Positions 49,001-62,600 of a stretch of 64,000 nucleotides of DNA are shown piece by piece. The stretch's first letter is position 1; every line of letters begins with the position of its first letter. The notes beneath the pieces were generated by a model. That model ran no database searches. It had not been told where the DNA came from and saw only the letters and a program-made list of their open reading frames with translations. The stretch spans positions 28,781,920-28,845,919 of the forward strand of contig CM034599.1 in NCBI GenBank assembly GCA_020091685.1. Reading direction: 5' to 3'. Both the position numbers and the translations under genes were made by a program. The stretch is from Lutjanus erythropterus. Taxonomy: Eukaryota; Chordata; Actinopteri; Lutjaniformes; Lutjanidae.

Positions 49001-52000
49001 GGATGTGAAAATGTAATGTAAAAGAGGAGGACTGTTCACACTGCATCCTTAGCTCAGGGATAAGAGTTGACCCTGGGATAATTTAGCATCTTTTAACGCA
49101 TGCTGTCTTAACCCAGGTTGAACCTAAACCCAGGGCTATACTCTTCACACTGCAACTCGAAATGTCTGTTGGAACATACAGTTAATTCTCTTTAACAGCC
49201 TTCACACTTGCACCTTTTAGCCCAGTGTTTAGTTAATTTTCTAGGGATAACCCCACATATTTGGGGCTAACCCTCCTCCTGTGCAGGGGCAGCACACCCC
49301 TGGATAAATTAAGTGTCAGTCACTTTAGAATGTGCCAGTGTGAAAGCTTTCTTAGCCTGAGGGTAAGAAGGTTTTCAGAGTGCATTCGCACCTGTAGTTT
49401 GGTTCATTTGGTCCGAACCAAAGGAAGAAATTGTACATTGTTGCGTTTTAGTTCTGGTCCAGTTTGTGCTTCCACAGACCTTTTACAGACGACAGGTAAC
49501 TTGTTTTGATGACTGTCATCCTAAGTCATCAGTGACTCATGTAGGGAAATCAGATTATACTGACAAAGGTTTGTGCAGCACTTTAATGCTTCTGTTGTGA
49601 ATATTTATGTTCTTTTTAGGTCATAAAGAGCTGATTATTTAGCAAATAATAATAAATATTGCATGTAATGAATACTGACTAACAGAGACAGGGCTTATTA
49701 CTGTGGGATCACTGTCATACCATTTTTAATCTCTTTTAGAACCCTGCATACATGTTACTAAATGATTTGCATAAACATATACATGGGTAATACAGATCAA
49801 GTCATCACACCGGTGTTTGATTGACAGCTTTTACACCAGTCCAAACAAACCGCAATAAACTGGCAAAAACACCAGGGTCCATTTTTCACTGAACGAAACA
49901 GGTTGGGTGTGTACGCACCCAAAGAATGCTTTTAGCCTCGAGCTAAGCGCTGTGTGAAAAGCCCATAGAGATAGTACATCAAACATTAACACACACAGAA
50001 AATGCAATATTCTGTATATTAACATATTCTTACATACAGAAAATGTAAATGCCCTGGGCTAAGGATACGCAGTGTGAACAGTCCTCTTATATATTATATT
50101 TTCTGTGTTTTTGCAGCGGCTGTCCTCATATAAAACATTTTTTTATACACTAGGCAGGTTTATATTCTATGTTTGGGCTTTACTTATGGTTAAACCATGT
50201 GTCTTTGTAGGTGCATGGATTCTGGCTTGTTCAAGATGCAGTGATGACTCTGCTTTCGAGGGATGAAGTGTGTCCACGTTCCAACCTGTCACTGTCACTC
50301 GCTGGCACAACTTTGGACCCCCTCGCAGAACTGCAAAGCATCAAGGGACTTAAACCAGGAGCCGTCCTTCGCCTGGTGGAAGGTGTCAACACTGTTTTTC
50401 TATTAGTGCTCTTTTTTTTACCCATTTTAGTTCAGCTTTCCAATTTACATTTATAAATTGCTGAGTAGTTCAAAGTTTTTGGGGGGTTCATTGAGAGACT
50501 TTCTATTATACTTCTGATGTTTAATGTTATTTACTGTGAATTTTTTTCTAATTTTTTTCCTCTACATTTTAACAGTGTAACTCTGTCTCTTTTACTCATA
50601 ATGACTTTTTTGCACAGTTGTTAAAAATTCTAGTCAGTTACTTTTTTCAACAATATTATGTTGTGCAATACAGATTAATTTTGTCTATAATTTTATCTAC
50701 ATATCTAGGGTAATTTATGGTATAATAATTATAGAACATGAATATTAGAGTAGTATAAACCTGCTCAAATTTCATTACACCCTTCACCCTTTCCCTTTCA
50801 CACAGACGTAAGTTTCTCTCAGCTCAATGTAAATAGCTGACTCATCATTCCTGAGTCATAACGAAGTTTATAGTAACAGAGATTACAGCTGTGTGCCAAC
50901 CAATTAGTCTGTCTCTCACCGGCCAGCTGAAACACACTACCTTGCAGCCCATTACATACAGTGTGTACCCTGTCAGATTTATGTCCATGAGAACATGTAT
51001 AATCAATTAACTGATACTCAGTGTGCTATTAAGATTTAAGATATAATGTGTAACATAAATATAAACTCTTGGGTCCAATAAAACATTAATGACATCTTGA
51101 GTGAGTGTTTGTCTTGTGCAGTCTGACTGTTTAAAGGGACAGTTTCGAGAGCTGTTCACAGTTTCATAAAGGTCAGTGAAACCTTTCCAATCATGCTGTG
51201 TGTCTTTCCAGAACCCTACACCGTCCGCTCAGCCCGCGGCCATCTGGCTCGTGTGCTGGAGCTGCTGAGAACATCTGGTCCTCAGGACGCACTGAGAGAA
51301 GGACGCTCACCGAGCATACTGGAGACACTCACACACACACAAACACCAGGTACACACGCCTTCTGAAGGGTAATAATACAAAGATTCAAAATTAACAATG
51401 GAGCTCACACTGAAATCTCCTTTTATCACTGGTGTAGACTTATCCAATGGAAGGAGCCTGAAACGCTCTTTAAGCAACACAAAAACAGAAACAACCAACC
51501 AGGACACTGCCCCTCCTGAGTACCTCCTCCCTGGCTCCACAGAGAGACCCCTCATGGGCCTGCTGCCACAGAGCTCCCAGCCAGAGGTGCGTGCACAGCT
51601 GGAGTCTGTTTTCACTGGACCAGCCCAACATGAATGCACACAGACACACTGACTGTCTGTGACTTCACATATTTGTCTCATCATCAGGCCCCCGGCTATG
51701 TGAAGGACCTGTCGCTCAGCTGCTGGGACCCTCCTCCAGGGCACAGGAGGCTCCAGGGAGACTTCCTGTACATCACCGTGGTGACTACAGAGGGACGACG
51801 GTGTGACATCACATCCTGTCCAAAAGGTTTCTTTCTCAACAGGTAAAGAAACACCTTCTTAATATTAACTCCCAGAACCCACAAGCCTTTAAGAAGAAGG
51901 TCAAACAGTGGCTGATCGATAACATCTCCAGATAAAACACACATGTCGATACATATATACAAACTATTCATTTACTGGCATTCTTATTTGTAAGTGGATT

Positions 52001-55000
52001 GTACTTTGATGTGTCATGACATGTTCGTGCATCTCCCGTCATGGACATTGAATGGCTGGCTCCATCTTGTTGTGGCATGGACATTTTGATGGAACATTAA
52101 GAACCATGATGGGACCACTGTTTTAATAAATGATTAATGGGTTTGAGTAATTTTCTAAGAAAAAAAGTCAGATTTCTCTGATTTCAGCTTCTTATATGTG
52201 AATATTTTTTGTTTTCTTTAGTCCTCTATGACAGTAAACTGAATATCTTTTAGTTGTGAGTCATCTTAGGCTTTTGGAAACACTTTTAAACATTTTTCAA
52301 CATTTTCTGGCATTTTAAAAGAAACAACTATTAATTGATTAATCAAGAAAATAATCAACCAATTAATTGGCTATGAAAATAATTGTTTGTTGTAGCCCTG
52401 TCTTGGACTTTATTGTATTATCCCTGACAATGTCATATATGCTGGTACTGCTTTTACTATTTATTTGATCCTTTGTCGATTAAACGAAACTAAACTCAAA
52501 CTACTTCCTGTTCATGATCTCAATAAATTGTCATATGACTGAAAATGCCAATTCATTCAGTCAAGTCACTCAACAAAAGGTTATTGTCAAAACATCTTGC
52601 ACAAAAAGCTTTTAATGTGCTCTGCAAATGAATTTGAGCTGGTCAACTAAAAAATGTAAGTTTATTGAACTTAGGTAGCATAATTACTTTAAAGTCCTAT
52701 TTGAGCCCCGTAAAACAAATTACGTTAACTGAAATTTAAAGAAAAAAACATGTTCATTAAGCAAAAGATTTACAGTTCTTCATTTCGAACACTGTAACTG
52801 CAGCTGCTCCTGTTTGGAGCTGTTTGGTTCCAGCATTGGCACAAAAGCAAAATGTGAAACTGCTCTGATTTTTATTAAATGTGAAGTGTGAAGGTGCAGG
52901 AACTGAATGCAACATTAACCTCCATCATGGCATCATGATTCATAGTTTTTTCCTTATTGTGAGAACAAACAACCATGGCTTATGTTTTACATGTGCAGAG
53001 ATCTTTTTTCGACTAAATTGTGTGTCCAAGAAAATAACAAGTTGGTAAAAACACAGAAAAGTGCTGCAGTTGTATGAGAAAGCTTATATACGGCTTATAA
53101 ACTGTAGTAAAATAAACTCAAACAAAAACTTGTTGACTTAACATAAAAAACTAGGGATGAGTGTTTGTGTCAAGTGAAAGTGGTGATGACAGTCCTCAAC
53201 ATTCATGCGTGGAAAGTGTATGACTGGCTTATAATGTAACCAGCCGTCTTATTTCAGTTTCAGTTTCAGTTTTTAGTTTATTTATGAATTATTTTCTCTC
53301 CACTTTTCTTCATCTCAGGTCTACAGAAGACGTGTTTGATCCTCGTCCTGCTCAGTCTGCCCCAGTTTGTCACAGTTTCACTGACCTGCTCTGTCACATC
53401 AGCCCTGCATTCAAACAAGGTTTTACCACACTCAAAAACAGGTAACATTATTGCCTACAGTATGCATAAATGAACCATGAATACTACAGTATCTTAACAT
53501 TAATTATTTTTTTTTAAATTTCCACTATAATTATGCCTTCATCTTTCCCAGTATAGAGATATGTACACGTCAAGAAATGACTGTAAGTAAAGTGGGTTTG
53601 GGCTGACACAGAATTTTCTCCTCCTCTCTTCCTTCAGGCCTCAGTTACCACCAGTAGAGGTGATGCCAACTCCTTACCACACACTGAGCTGGCTCGGGCC
53701 TCCCTGCGCCTCTCGCACTCACAAAAACACCTTCAGCAGACTGGGAGTGGATGAACCACCAGCAACGCAGGTTATTTAAAATACGGTGTAATAATTTGTT
53801 GCCAATTGTTGTGTAGTGTGTTGCTGGCACTGATGTTAGGTGTAACTATGTGTGTTATGTGTAGGCTCCAGACTGGAATGAGGAGATACAAGCAGCCAAA
53901 GATCTTCCTCTCGGCAGTCTGGAGGAGAGGCTGCAGAGAGACAAGGCTCTGCTCCAGGTACACAAGAAAAGATGTCATTCGGTTCAGGACTTCAGGACTG
54001 TTCACTCCCCCTCTCACCTTCATTCCTACCTGTTTTCTCAGGTGAACAGTGCATTTGTTCGGGCTGTGACGCAGGGAGCAGAGACAGTTGTGGATGGATT
54101 TGTGGAGCCGGTGAATGGAAACCCGGAGGACCCGGCTTTCCTGTGGGGCGGCCTCTTCATGAGCCAGGGGGCAGCAAGTGCAATGTTTGGAGGGGAGAGG
54201 GGTCGCAGGTGAGAGAAAACGACAAGGTCAATGATAAGATCTTCTAGATTTAAAGTAATTTGATCTTAATGGGGTTATCTCATTGTGTTACAGCTGTAAA
54301 TCATTCACAGAATACTAGACAGTGATGTTGCCACCTGTTGTGTAGTCTCATCTAATACTTTCCGCTTCTTTCAGATTGACATTGTTTTGGCACATATTTA
54401 TGGAGGATTAAGCCTCATGTTTTTTGTGCACATTCATGACTGTATACTGAAGAACCTTTGAACAGCTTGATTAACTTGTTGAGCCTGCTGGGTCTGTGGT
54501 AACAGTTCATTTACCAATCAGTGGCTGAGATGAAGTTTATTTATTTTGCTGCAGCAAGTTACACTGTGGATAAATACATGTATAAATAAATTAATCAATC
54601 AAATAATACAATTCTAAACAGATAAATAAATGTGTGAAGAAATGAAGTAACTAAGTAATTGAATTTAGTAAATAATAGAATTATATAGGAAAGAATGAAT
54701 ACATGTGGTGACAATTAAGCATTAAACCACACCACGTTGTCGTACTACAGCCCAAACAACATTTCCCATAGACTTACATTTGCGAAAGAAATGGTTGTAA
54801 AATGGTGGATAAATTTATCCCACCCTGCAAATTTGCAAAATTTGTTTCATATATCAGAATTTGATCCATTCAGTCCAATAACATTTGCAAAGTCTTAAAT
54901 CATTTTATCCCATTCAAGTTAGAGGCTAAACTGGAGGTCAGCTGCTTGGATGAAAGGAAGTCTCTAGTGTGCTTGACCTCTGCACATTGCAGAAGCTCCG

Positions 55001-56325
55001 GCACAGAAGTTGGCTGCATGCACCACTGAGCAGCTCTCATAGGAGTTAACAGAGGCCCGCCTCCAACACTGTATCCAGTTCTCCTTATTGCATCCATGTT
55101 TAAAACCCTCTATATAGTTTGTTTAAATGTCTCCTCATCTTCTGACTGCAGGGCTGCTCAGAGGCTGGAGCTGAAAGCAGTTCAGGCCTACAGTAACATA
55201 GAGGGGATGCAGAGGTTACACACTCTACCTACAGCCGTCGTAGACTACAGAGGAGTGCGCCTGTCTGCTCAGGGTCTGGCTCCTGGCTTGGAAGGATCAG
55301 AACAGGACCAGGAAAGTTCTCCTGCCTCAAGGTAACCCTGTAGACCCATTATTCAACAAACCACTGACAGAGTGGTGTCAACATTGTGTAACAGACATTT
55401 TTGTGCTTTTTCTGCTAATTGTCTTTCCTCTTCTGGTCTATAGAGGCCTGCTGTACGGGGTAAATGCAGGACCCCAGGAGTCCCCCCAACGCAGACAGCT
55501 GTTGGAGCTCTTGGCTCACGCTGCCAAGTCTCTCTCTCTTCAGAGACACGTTGTCATAACGCCCAACAATCACCACGTACCACTGTTCACCCCAGTGGAT
55601 GCTCAGGGACTGCTGGGGGCTGATGGGAGGTTCTACATACTGGATGTGTTCAGGACCTTCCCAGCTGATGCCAACTTCTGTCCAGAGGCAGAGACAGAAA
55701 GTCAGACGGTCGGTGGAGATGAGGAGAGGAATAAAAGCTGTGCGGTGGAGGACAAGGAGAAGAACGGTTCACCACAGAATCGCCACTCTACACTTCCAAA
55801 GAGTTTTCCTCATGGACTCTGTAGACTGAGGCCAGAGCTGGTACAGGCTTTCATCCAGCACAAGTGAGTTCTACATGAAATAAAACACTTTGAAACTCAA
55901 CTTTTAAAGTCTTTGCACATAACTGAAGTTTTGTTTTTTCCTCCTTTTAGACACTGCCAGTTCACTCAGCGTGTCAGGGAGATTTTGGACGAGAATGGAG
56001 GCTTTGAGGAATGTGCAACAGCCTGTAAGAAGTATTTCAGTACATTGAATACAAGTTGAAAATGGTTTGCAACTCATTGTGTTCTGCTTTTACTTCAGTT
56101 TTTGCACAATGTCCCATCTTTTGGGGAACTGGAATTATACATCTAACTAAAAGGACATGGAAATCAAAAGTTTAGTTAATAAATGACAAATATTTGTATA
56201 CCTGCAGCTGACTCTCGAGCGAGGATGGCAGTGCGAGCTGCTTGTAAAGATGTGGGCTCAGTTAGTGACATCATCTTTGAGATGCGCTTCAACCCAAGTG
56301 TCTTCTCTCCAGGTATGATAAGAAA

Positions 56326-56361
<36 letters not shown>

Positions 56362-56596
56362 TGTCAAATCTTTTTGTAGAGCACAATGTGACAGGCTTCT
56401 TGTGTTTTGTGTTCAGGAGTGTCCTTCCCTCCTGCTGAAAGTAAGTCAGTGAAGCTGCAGGAGACATTACTGAGGGAAGCTGCATCTTTCATCACCACAC
56501 ACCAGATACCGGCCTTCGTGAGTGGATCCACTGTTTGCACACTATAAAAGGCACATCCACTGCAAACATGAAACAAGTTCAGCATGTGCAAATGTG

Positions 56597-56635
<39 letters not shown>

Positions 56636-59600
56636 GTCGAGTGCTGCCTACAAAGCAATGAGACACCAATGGATGGAGCTACTCTGAAAGAGGCGCTACA
56701 CCAGAGAGGCATCAACCTGCGGTATCTAGGTCATGTGATCAAGACCATCAGCCAGTCAGAACACAGGGAGTGTCTGAGGCACATAATGGTGTGTTTGACT
56801 TACAACATAGTCCAACTTAAAGGGCTAGCTTGGATTATTTTCAGTCGGGTTGTATGAGTTACTTTACCTAAAGGAGACAGGGGGTCAGTACATGCCCATT
56901 TTGGAAGCAGCAAGAGTACTACTGCAAAAGTGAAATAATGTCCTGCAGTGGACATGGGGGACAGGATCAACAGCAAAACATATTTTAGCCACATAAAAAA
57001 GGTCCAGCTAAAAAAATCAATATCTGTTTAAATGTACACTATATTTAGAATATTGTCACCAAACTTGCCATCAGACAGCCTTCTCTGCCAGGAATCTGCC
57101 ATTATAAAAGCCAAATATCACCGTCTCCAAAGCAAACAAACTCCACTGGCAAATTCAGTAATTTCACTGCACAGAACAAAAGATTCGCTGGTCTACCACT
57201 GTGCTCGGTCGGTTAGTTTGCTATTTTGTGATCTAAGGCAAACACAGTATTGGGCCCTTCACATGCCTTGTTCTCCCTCTGTTTTAATCCTTGAATAAAT
57301 AACAAGTCATAAAAAACTATTCATGGTGGAGTGAGATCATTGAATAGTCCCAGTTAGTGGAAAGGCCCTGAGACACTCATGAATTAAAAATTCTTATGCA
57401 GATAAAAACAAATAAGAAAAAAAAGGTTCTTTACCATAAATTTATGAGGATTTTTTTTTGATAGCTTGGAGCCTAAGGCAATTGCTGACCTTCGCCTGAT
57501 GGTGAGCTTTCCTCTGCTATGTGACTTTGGTTGATTCAAACTAATGTTTTAAAACACTGAAGTCACAGAATAACACAAATTAACTGATTGAGGCAGCAGT
57601 GGACCGGCTAGTCCAGTGTTCTGTGAGGGAAAGTTACTGATTTTGCCAAAGGAGTAACCTCAAGTACCTCATTAAACTCCACAATGAATAACCCAAACTA
57701 TTCCTTTAAACCAGTCTCAGTGATGTAGCCACTCTCCTAACTCTCTAACATCTCTCTTTCTGTCTCAACCAGAGATTAGCAGCAGGTGAAATTTTCATCC
57801 GCTCAACCAGACGAGTGTTCAACAGCTTCCTCCAGGTACTTTACAGTATTCTGTACTCATTGTTCCTATTCGCCCTCATGTTTTCACACCTCAGGGTTTA
57901 GCAGCAGGTGTGTGTCCTTACACTCCTGGCAGTATGAGCTGCAGCCTCTGGTTATGTCTCTGCAGGGTGTGGACGTGCCGAGTCTCTCTGCAGCTGTCAG
58001 TCACTTCCTCTGCTGCCTATTGGTTCCCCACTTCACACCCGCTCCTGTGGTGGAGGAGACAAAAAAGAAGTCGAGGCGGCGCGGCCGAGGGGCCGGGGCC
58101 TCTGAGAGCACACCCTGGAGCACGCTCACAGGGGCGGAGCTGTGGAACCTGGTCTGCCAGGATGCTGTTGAAACATATAACATCTCTGACAGCCTCGGGT
58201 GAGGACACAGCCTTTGTTTGGTCACAGCTCATGTTTGTGAGTCATGCAATAACTCATTTTACAAGCAGAATAAATGTAATTTTTCTTTGTGACAGCTCCA
58301 GTCCAAACCACCTGGTGGAGCACTACGGCCTTCAGAAGCTCTCTTTGCTGAGAGAGTTCTGTTTGAAGACTGGAGTCCAGGTAACTAAAATGTGGATTCA
58401 CTGTGTTACTGGCTTGGTAAAATTTGTCACTTTATATTAGTAATGTTTTAAACAGTGTTGGAAAGTATCACAGTTAATTTGCTGAAGTACTGTACTTATA
58501 GTATAGTTATGTATACTTCACTTGGTTATTCCATTTCATACTACTTTATACTTCCACTCCACTTCAGTAGGAAATATTGTGCTTTCTACTTTTATTTGGC
58601 TTTTTAGATAAAGACACATCTGACACAATGGATAATATGACAAGTTTTTATAATACAACATAATGGGTCTCATGCAGGAAGCAATACACAAACAAATGTC
58701 CTCTTATTTTGTTTGTAATTATGATTTGTGATTTTTTGTGAGTATCCATTGATTTCTTTGATTCTTGCTCTTCACTTAGGTAAGAGAAAATTTTACAAGT
58801 CGTCAAGACCAAGATACCATTGATACCTTCTAGATGATTATTGTTATTCGTATATAATTATTTATTATAATTAAATATCTATAGTTATATAGAAATTAAA
58901 AATATCTGAACCTTACCTGAACAAACAGTTAGATGTTTGAGATCTTAAAAGTGTTCCCACACTTATTTCCTGCTTCACAAGTTTGCTGCTATTTTATATC
59001 ACCTTAAATTCATCAGTTTAGAAGTCAGATAACTGAATTTATTGATAATTACTGTAAGTTAAATATTTAAAAGTAAATATAATAATAGAATGACGTATCC
59101 ACTACATTTACTTTCATTCTTTAATTACAACAAGCTGCTAACACTTGTCTGCCTTTACTTAATTATTTATTTATTATGTTCATACAAGATTTCTACTTGT
59201 AATTTAGTATTTTTACATTTCTGCATTGGTGCTTTTATTTAAGTAAAGGATTTAAATACTTCTTACATCACTGGTTGATGAAATCTTGAAGACAGACAAT
59301 GTGTAATAAGAGAAAAATTTATGTATGTTACTTCTGTGTCTACACCAGTTGAGACTGAGAGACTACATCCTTGACAACCAAAACAAAGCTCCCATTGGTC
59401 CAGATGACATCCTCAACATCTTCCCTGTTGTCAAGCACATTCACATACCAACTGTGGATGCTTCAGCTGCACACCGTGCTGCACAGACCTCCATTCAGAA
59501 AGGTCAATAATGGAGCACTTTACAAAAGCCCTGTCTGTATCTTTAATCCTCATGTTTAGTGTTTGTTTTTGAAGAAAAAGTGCAAAACCCCTGTGCGTTT

Positions 59601-62600
59601 CCTAACTGCAGGCCTGCTGGATCAGGCCCATGAGCACCTGAAGGAAGCATCTTACCTGTTTGGTCGAGTGTGTGATGACCTGCACCCTGAGGCTTGTTAT
59701 TGCCACAGCTTAATGGCCAAGGTGGCCTTCCTGCAGGGAAAACCAGCTGAGGTAAGCTGACTGCTCCACAACTTTTCACAGCTACATTAACACATTTTGC
59801 TGTGGTAGACAATAACCAAGTATTGTATGCAAGTACACTTTGAGGTACTACGACTTGAGTAGTCCCATTTCCTGCTGCTTAATAACCAGTCGGTGGATGA
59901 ATTATGAGAAAACAGGCCCCTGTGCATGGACATGTGCCTTTTTGTAGTTGTTATACATTTTGCAGTTGAAGTCCAGAGGGGCTTCTGACCCTTTGGGCCC
60001 CTGGACCTGTACCTGATAGGACCACTCAGTAATCCAGCCAAGACTACTTTTGAGAGGGAACTTGAATTGTATTTAGAAGTCACTTTGCCAAAGATTTGAC
60101 ATGCAAAAAAAATAGAGCTTGAAGAAGGAACCATCTCTCTTTGTGACATTTTTGTGTCCCTCTGTAGTTCTTCTGTGTCTATTGGTGGTAGTTTCATGTC
60201 TCCTCATAGTTGTTTTGTGTGTCCTTGTAGTACTTTCGTGTTTCTGACGTTGTTTTGTGTCTCTTGCTCTGTTGACCTGTTCAGTAATTCATGCACAGAA
60301 CTATTTCCAGGGTGTAAATGTGTACGTGTATATAAATAATGGTATATATTGTATTTTTATTTTGTTTATTTTAATTGATCTTTTATCCTATTCTGTTCTA
60401 AATGTGATTATCTGCTTTATGTGTGTGTAACATGTAAGGACTACAACCTGCCTTTCCTGGCGCAATCCTGTGTTGTTTAAGGATTTAAAGTGCATTACTT
60501 TGATTATTATCACTGTGACTTTCCCTGCTCTGAAGGCTCGCAGTGTGCAGCTGAAAGCAGTGGTCATCAGTGAGAGAGTGCTCGGCTTCGACCATCCAAA
60601 CACCATCCAGCAATATGTGAGTGCAGCTAAACATCTGTTTCTGATTTCTGTACATGTGCACAACTAAACCAGACCTTCTGCTGGAAATCCAACCCCTGGG
60701 TCCATAGTGTAGAGTGTGATTATTATAACTTTGCTGTTATCTGTAGGCACTCCTGGGTGTGTACATGTTTGCTGGAGGGGAGACTGCTCTGGCCCAAAAG
60801 TGTCTCCTCAGAGCTCGTCTGCTGACACTGACAGTCCATGGGGAGGACCATCCCTACATTGCAACACTTGACGTACGTGAAATCACCTCAAGCATCAAAA
60901 AAGAAAAAAGGCTCTTCACGAAATCATTAAAAACAATATTTACTTTTTACAATCTAATTTCTTTCTTGCAGAGTTGTCTTGGGTTGGTGCTGACAGGAGA
61001 TCAGAAAGGGCAGTACTTCAAGAATGCCCTCAGACTCAACTCTTCCTTCTTTGGAGCCACAAATCTGCACACTGCTCTCAAGTAAGATGTCATTTATAGC
61101 TTGCATTCCTCTATTTATTTTGTCTCCTTTTCCAACATCATCACTGTTTCTCTCCCTGGTTTCTGCAGTCAGCACCTGTTGGCCCAGTGGATGTGCAGCA
61201 AGGGTGACTACCGCAGCGCTATGACCCACGAGAAAGAAGCCCTCACTGCTTTTACCTCACTGGTCAGTATATCTGCTTGATATAGAGCTACAGATAAGTG
61301 TATTGGCTGTATGTGCATGTCATCTTACAGATCTTTTCTGTCTCAGTTTGGAGAAGATCACTCTCAGACACGCTGCAGCCAGGAGTTTCTGTCCACCATC
61401 ACTAAACAGGCAGTGAAGGTGGAGCGCTCACTCAGACAGGCAGGAGCTGACTGCACTGAGCAAGCTGTGGAGGTACTGTATCCTCCGGGAGCTCACATGG
61501 TCTTCATCAACAGTCTTTGAATCTTACAAAGAAGAGAAAAGGGTGTGGTGATTAATCTCCCTGTCCCCTCTGTCCTCAGTGTATAACTCCCACAACCGAC
61601 ACTGTGCTGGAGCAAATGGTTCTGGTGACAGGGATCAGGAAGATCGCACAAAGGTAAATATTCACTGTAATATACACTATGATAAGATATGATCCAATCC
61701 AAATCCAATATTGATGTATAGCCATTTTTTTTTTACCAATAAAAGGATCACTTAAATTTAAAGCAATTCCCAGGTCAGACTGCCTGTTTGAGCAGCGTGT
61801 GTGCGCTGCAGAACCTATTGCTATTCATATTTGGTGCCCATATTAGAGCCGTCAACACAGCCGCATGAGTTGCGCAGCCATGCTTCATCTAGAGATTCAT
61901 AGTCATATCAACTTAATAACAACAACATGACACCTTTCACCACAGTTTCATTGTCTATATTTGTGAAATATGTCACAGACATTAAAAAATCTGGTGAAGG
62001 CAGTATTTTTCTGGCACGCTCTCTTTTTCTGTCTCTCTTTTTTCTCTCCCTGTCAAAATCACGCTGCTTTCTGGTTACAGCTCTTTTCTTCTCTTCAAGA
62101 CTTTTTTTGTAAACTCAGTGTAGAAAGGTGGGGCTGGCAGTAGCAGCCCCACAACCAAAATGTTGTCTGTGTGTTCAACACAGGCATGCAAGCTGCAGCA
62201 TTTCAGCAAGGTAGCCATCATGCACCTATCGGCCAATATTTGTCAGTCTAGCTCTAAAATACAGCAAAGTATACGAAAAAATCTTTCTCCTCTGATTTTT
62301 CTTCCTTATGCCTGGCTCTCATACACTTCTAAAGTTTCCCAAATTGTCATGAATAATGTGGTACTATAAATGATATTATAACACTCTAAAAAGGGGCCAT
62401 TGTGCATTATGAGTATTTTTTACTTTTGATACATAAAAAATGTTAAAAAGCAAAAAATTCATAAAAATCAGGTCTTTAAAACAGTTTGAGTTTGATGCAT
62501 AAAAAATAAGACGTTATATTTATCACCTGTTATTGCTGTTACATTGGAAAAGTAATACATAATATTAGAAACTAGAAACTCAAGATTTTAAAGAATTTAA

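Noticed and set aside
56183-56452. Separate 89-codon gene across cluh exons 14-15
   Set aside because: It is cluh exon 56208-56312 read through the (CA)n intron.
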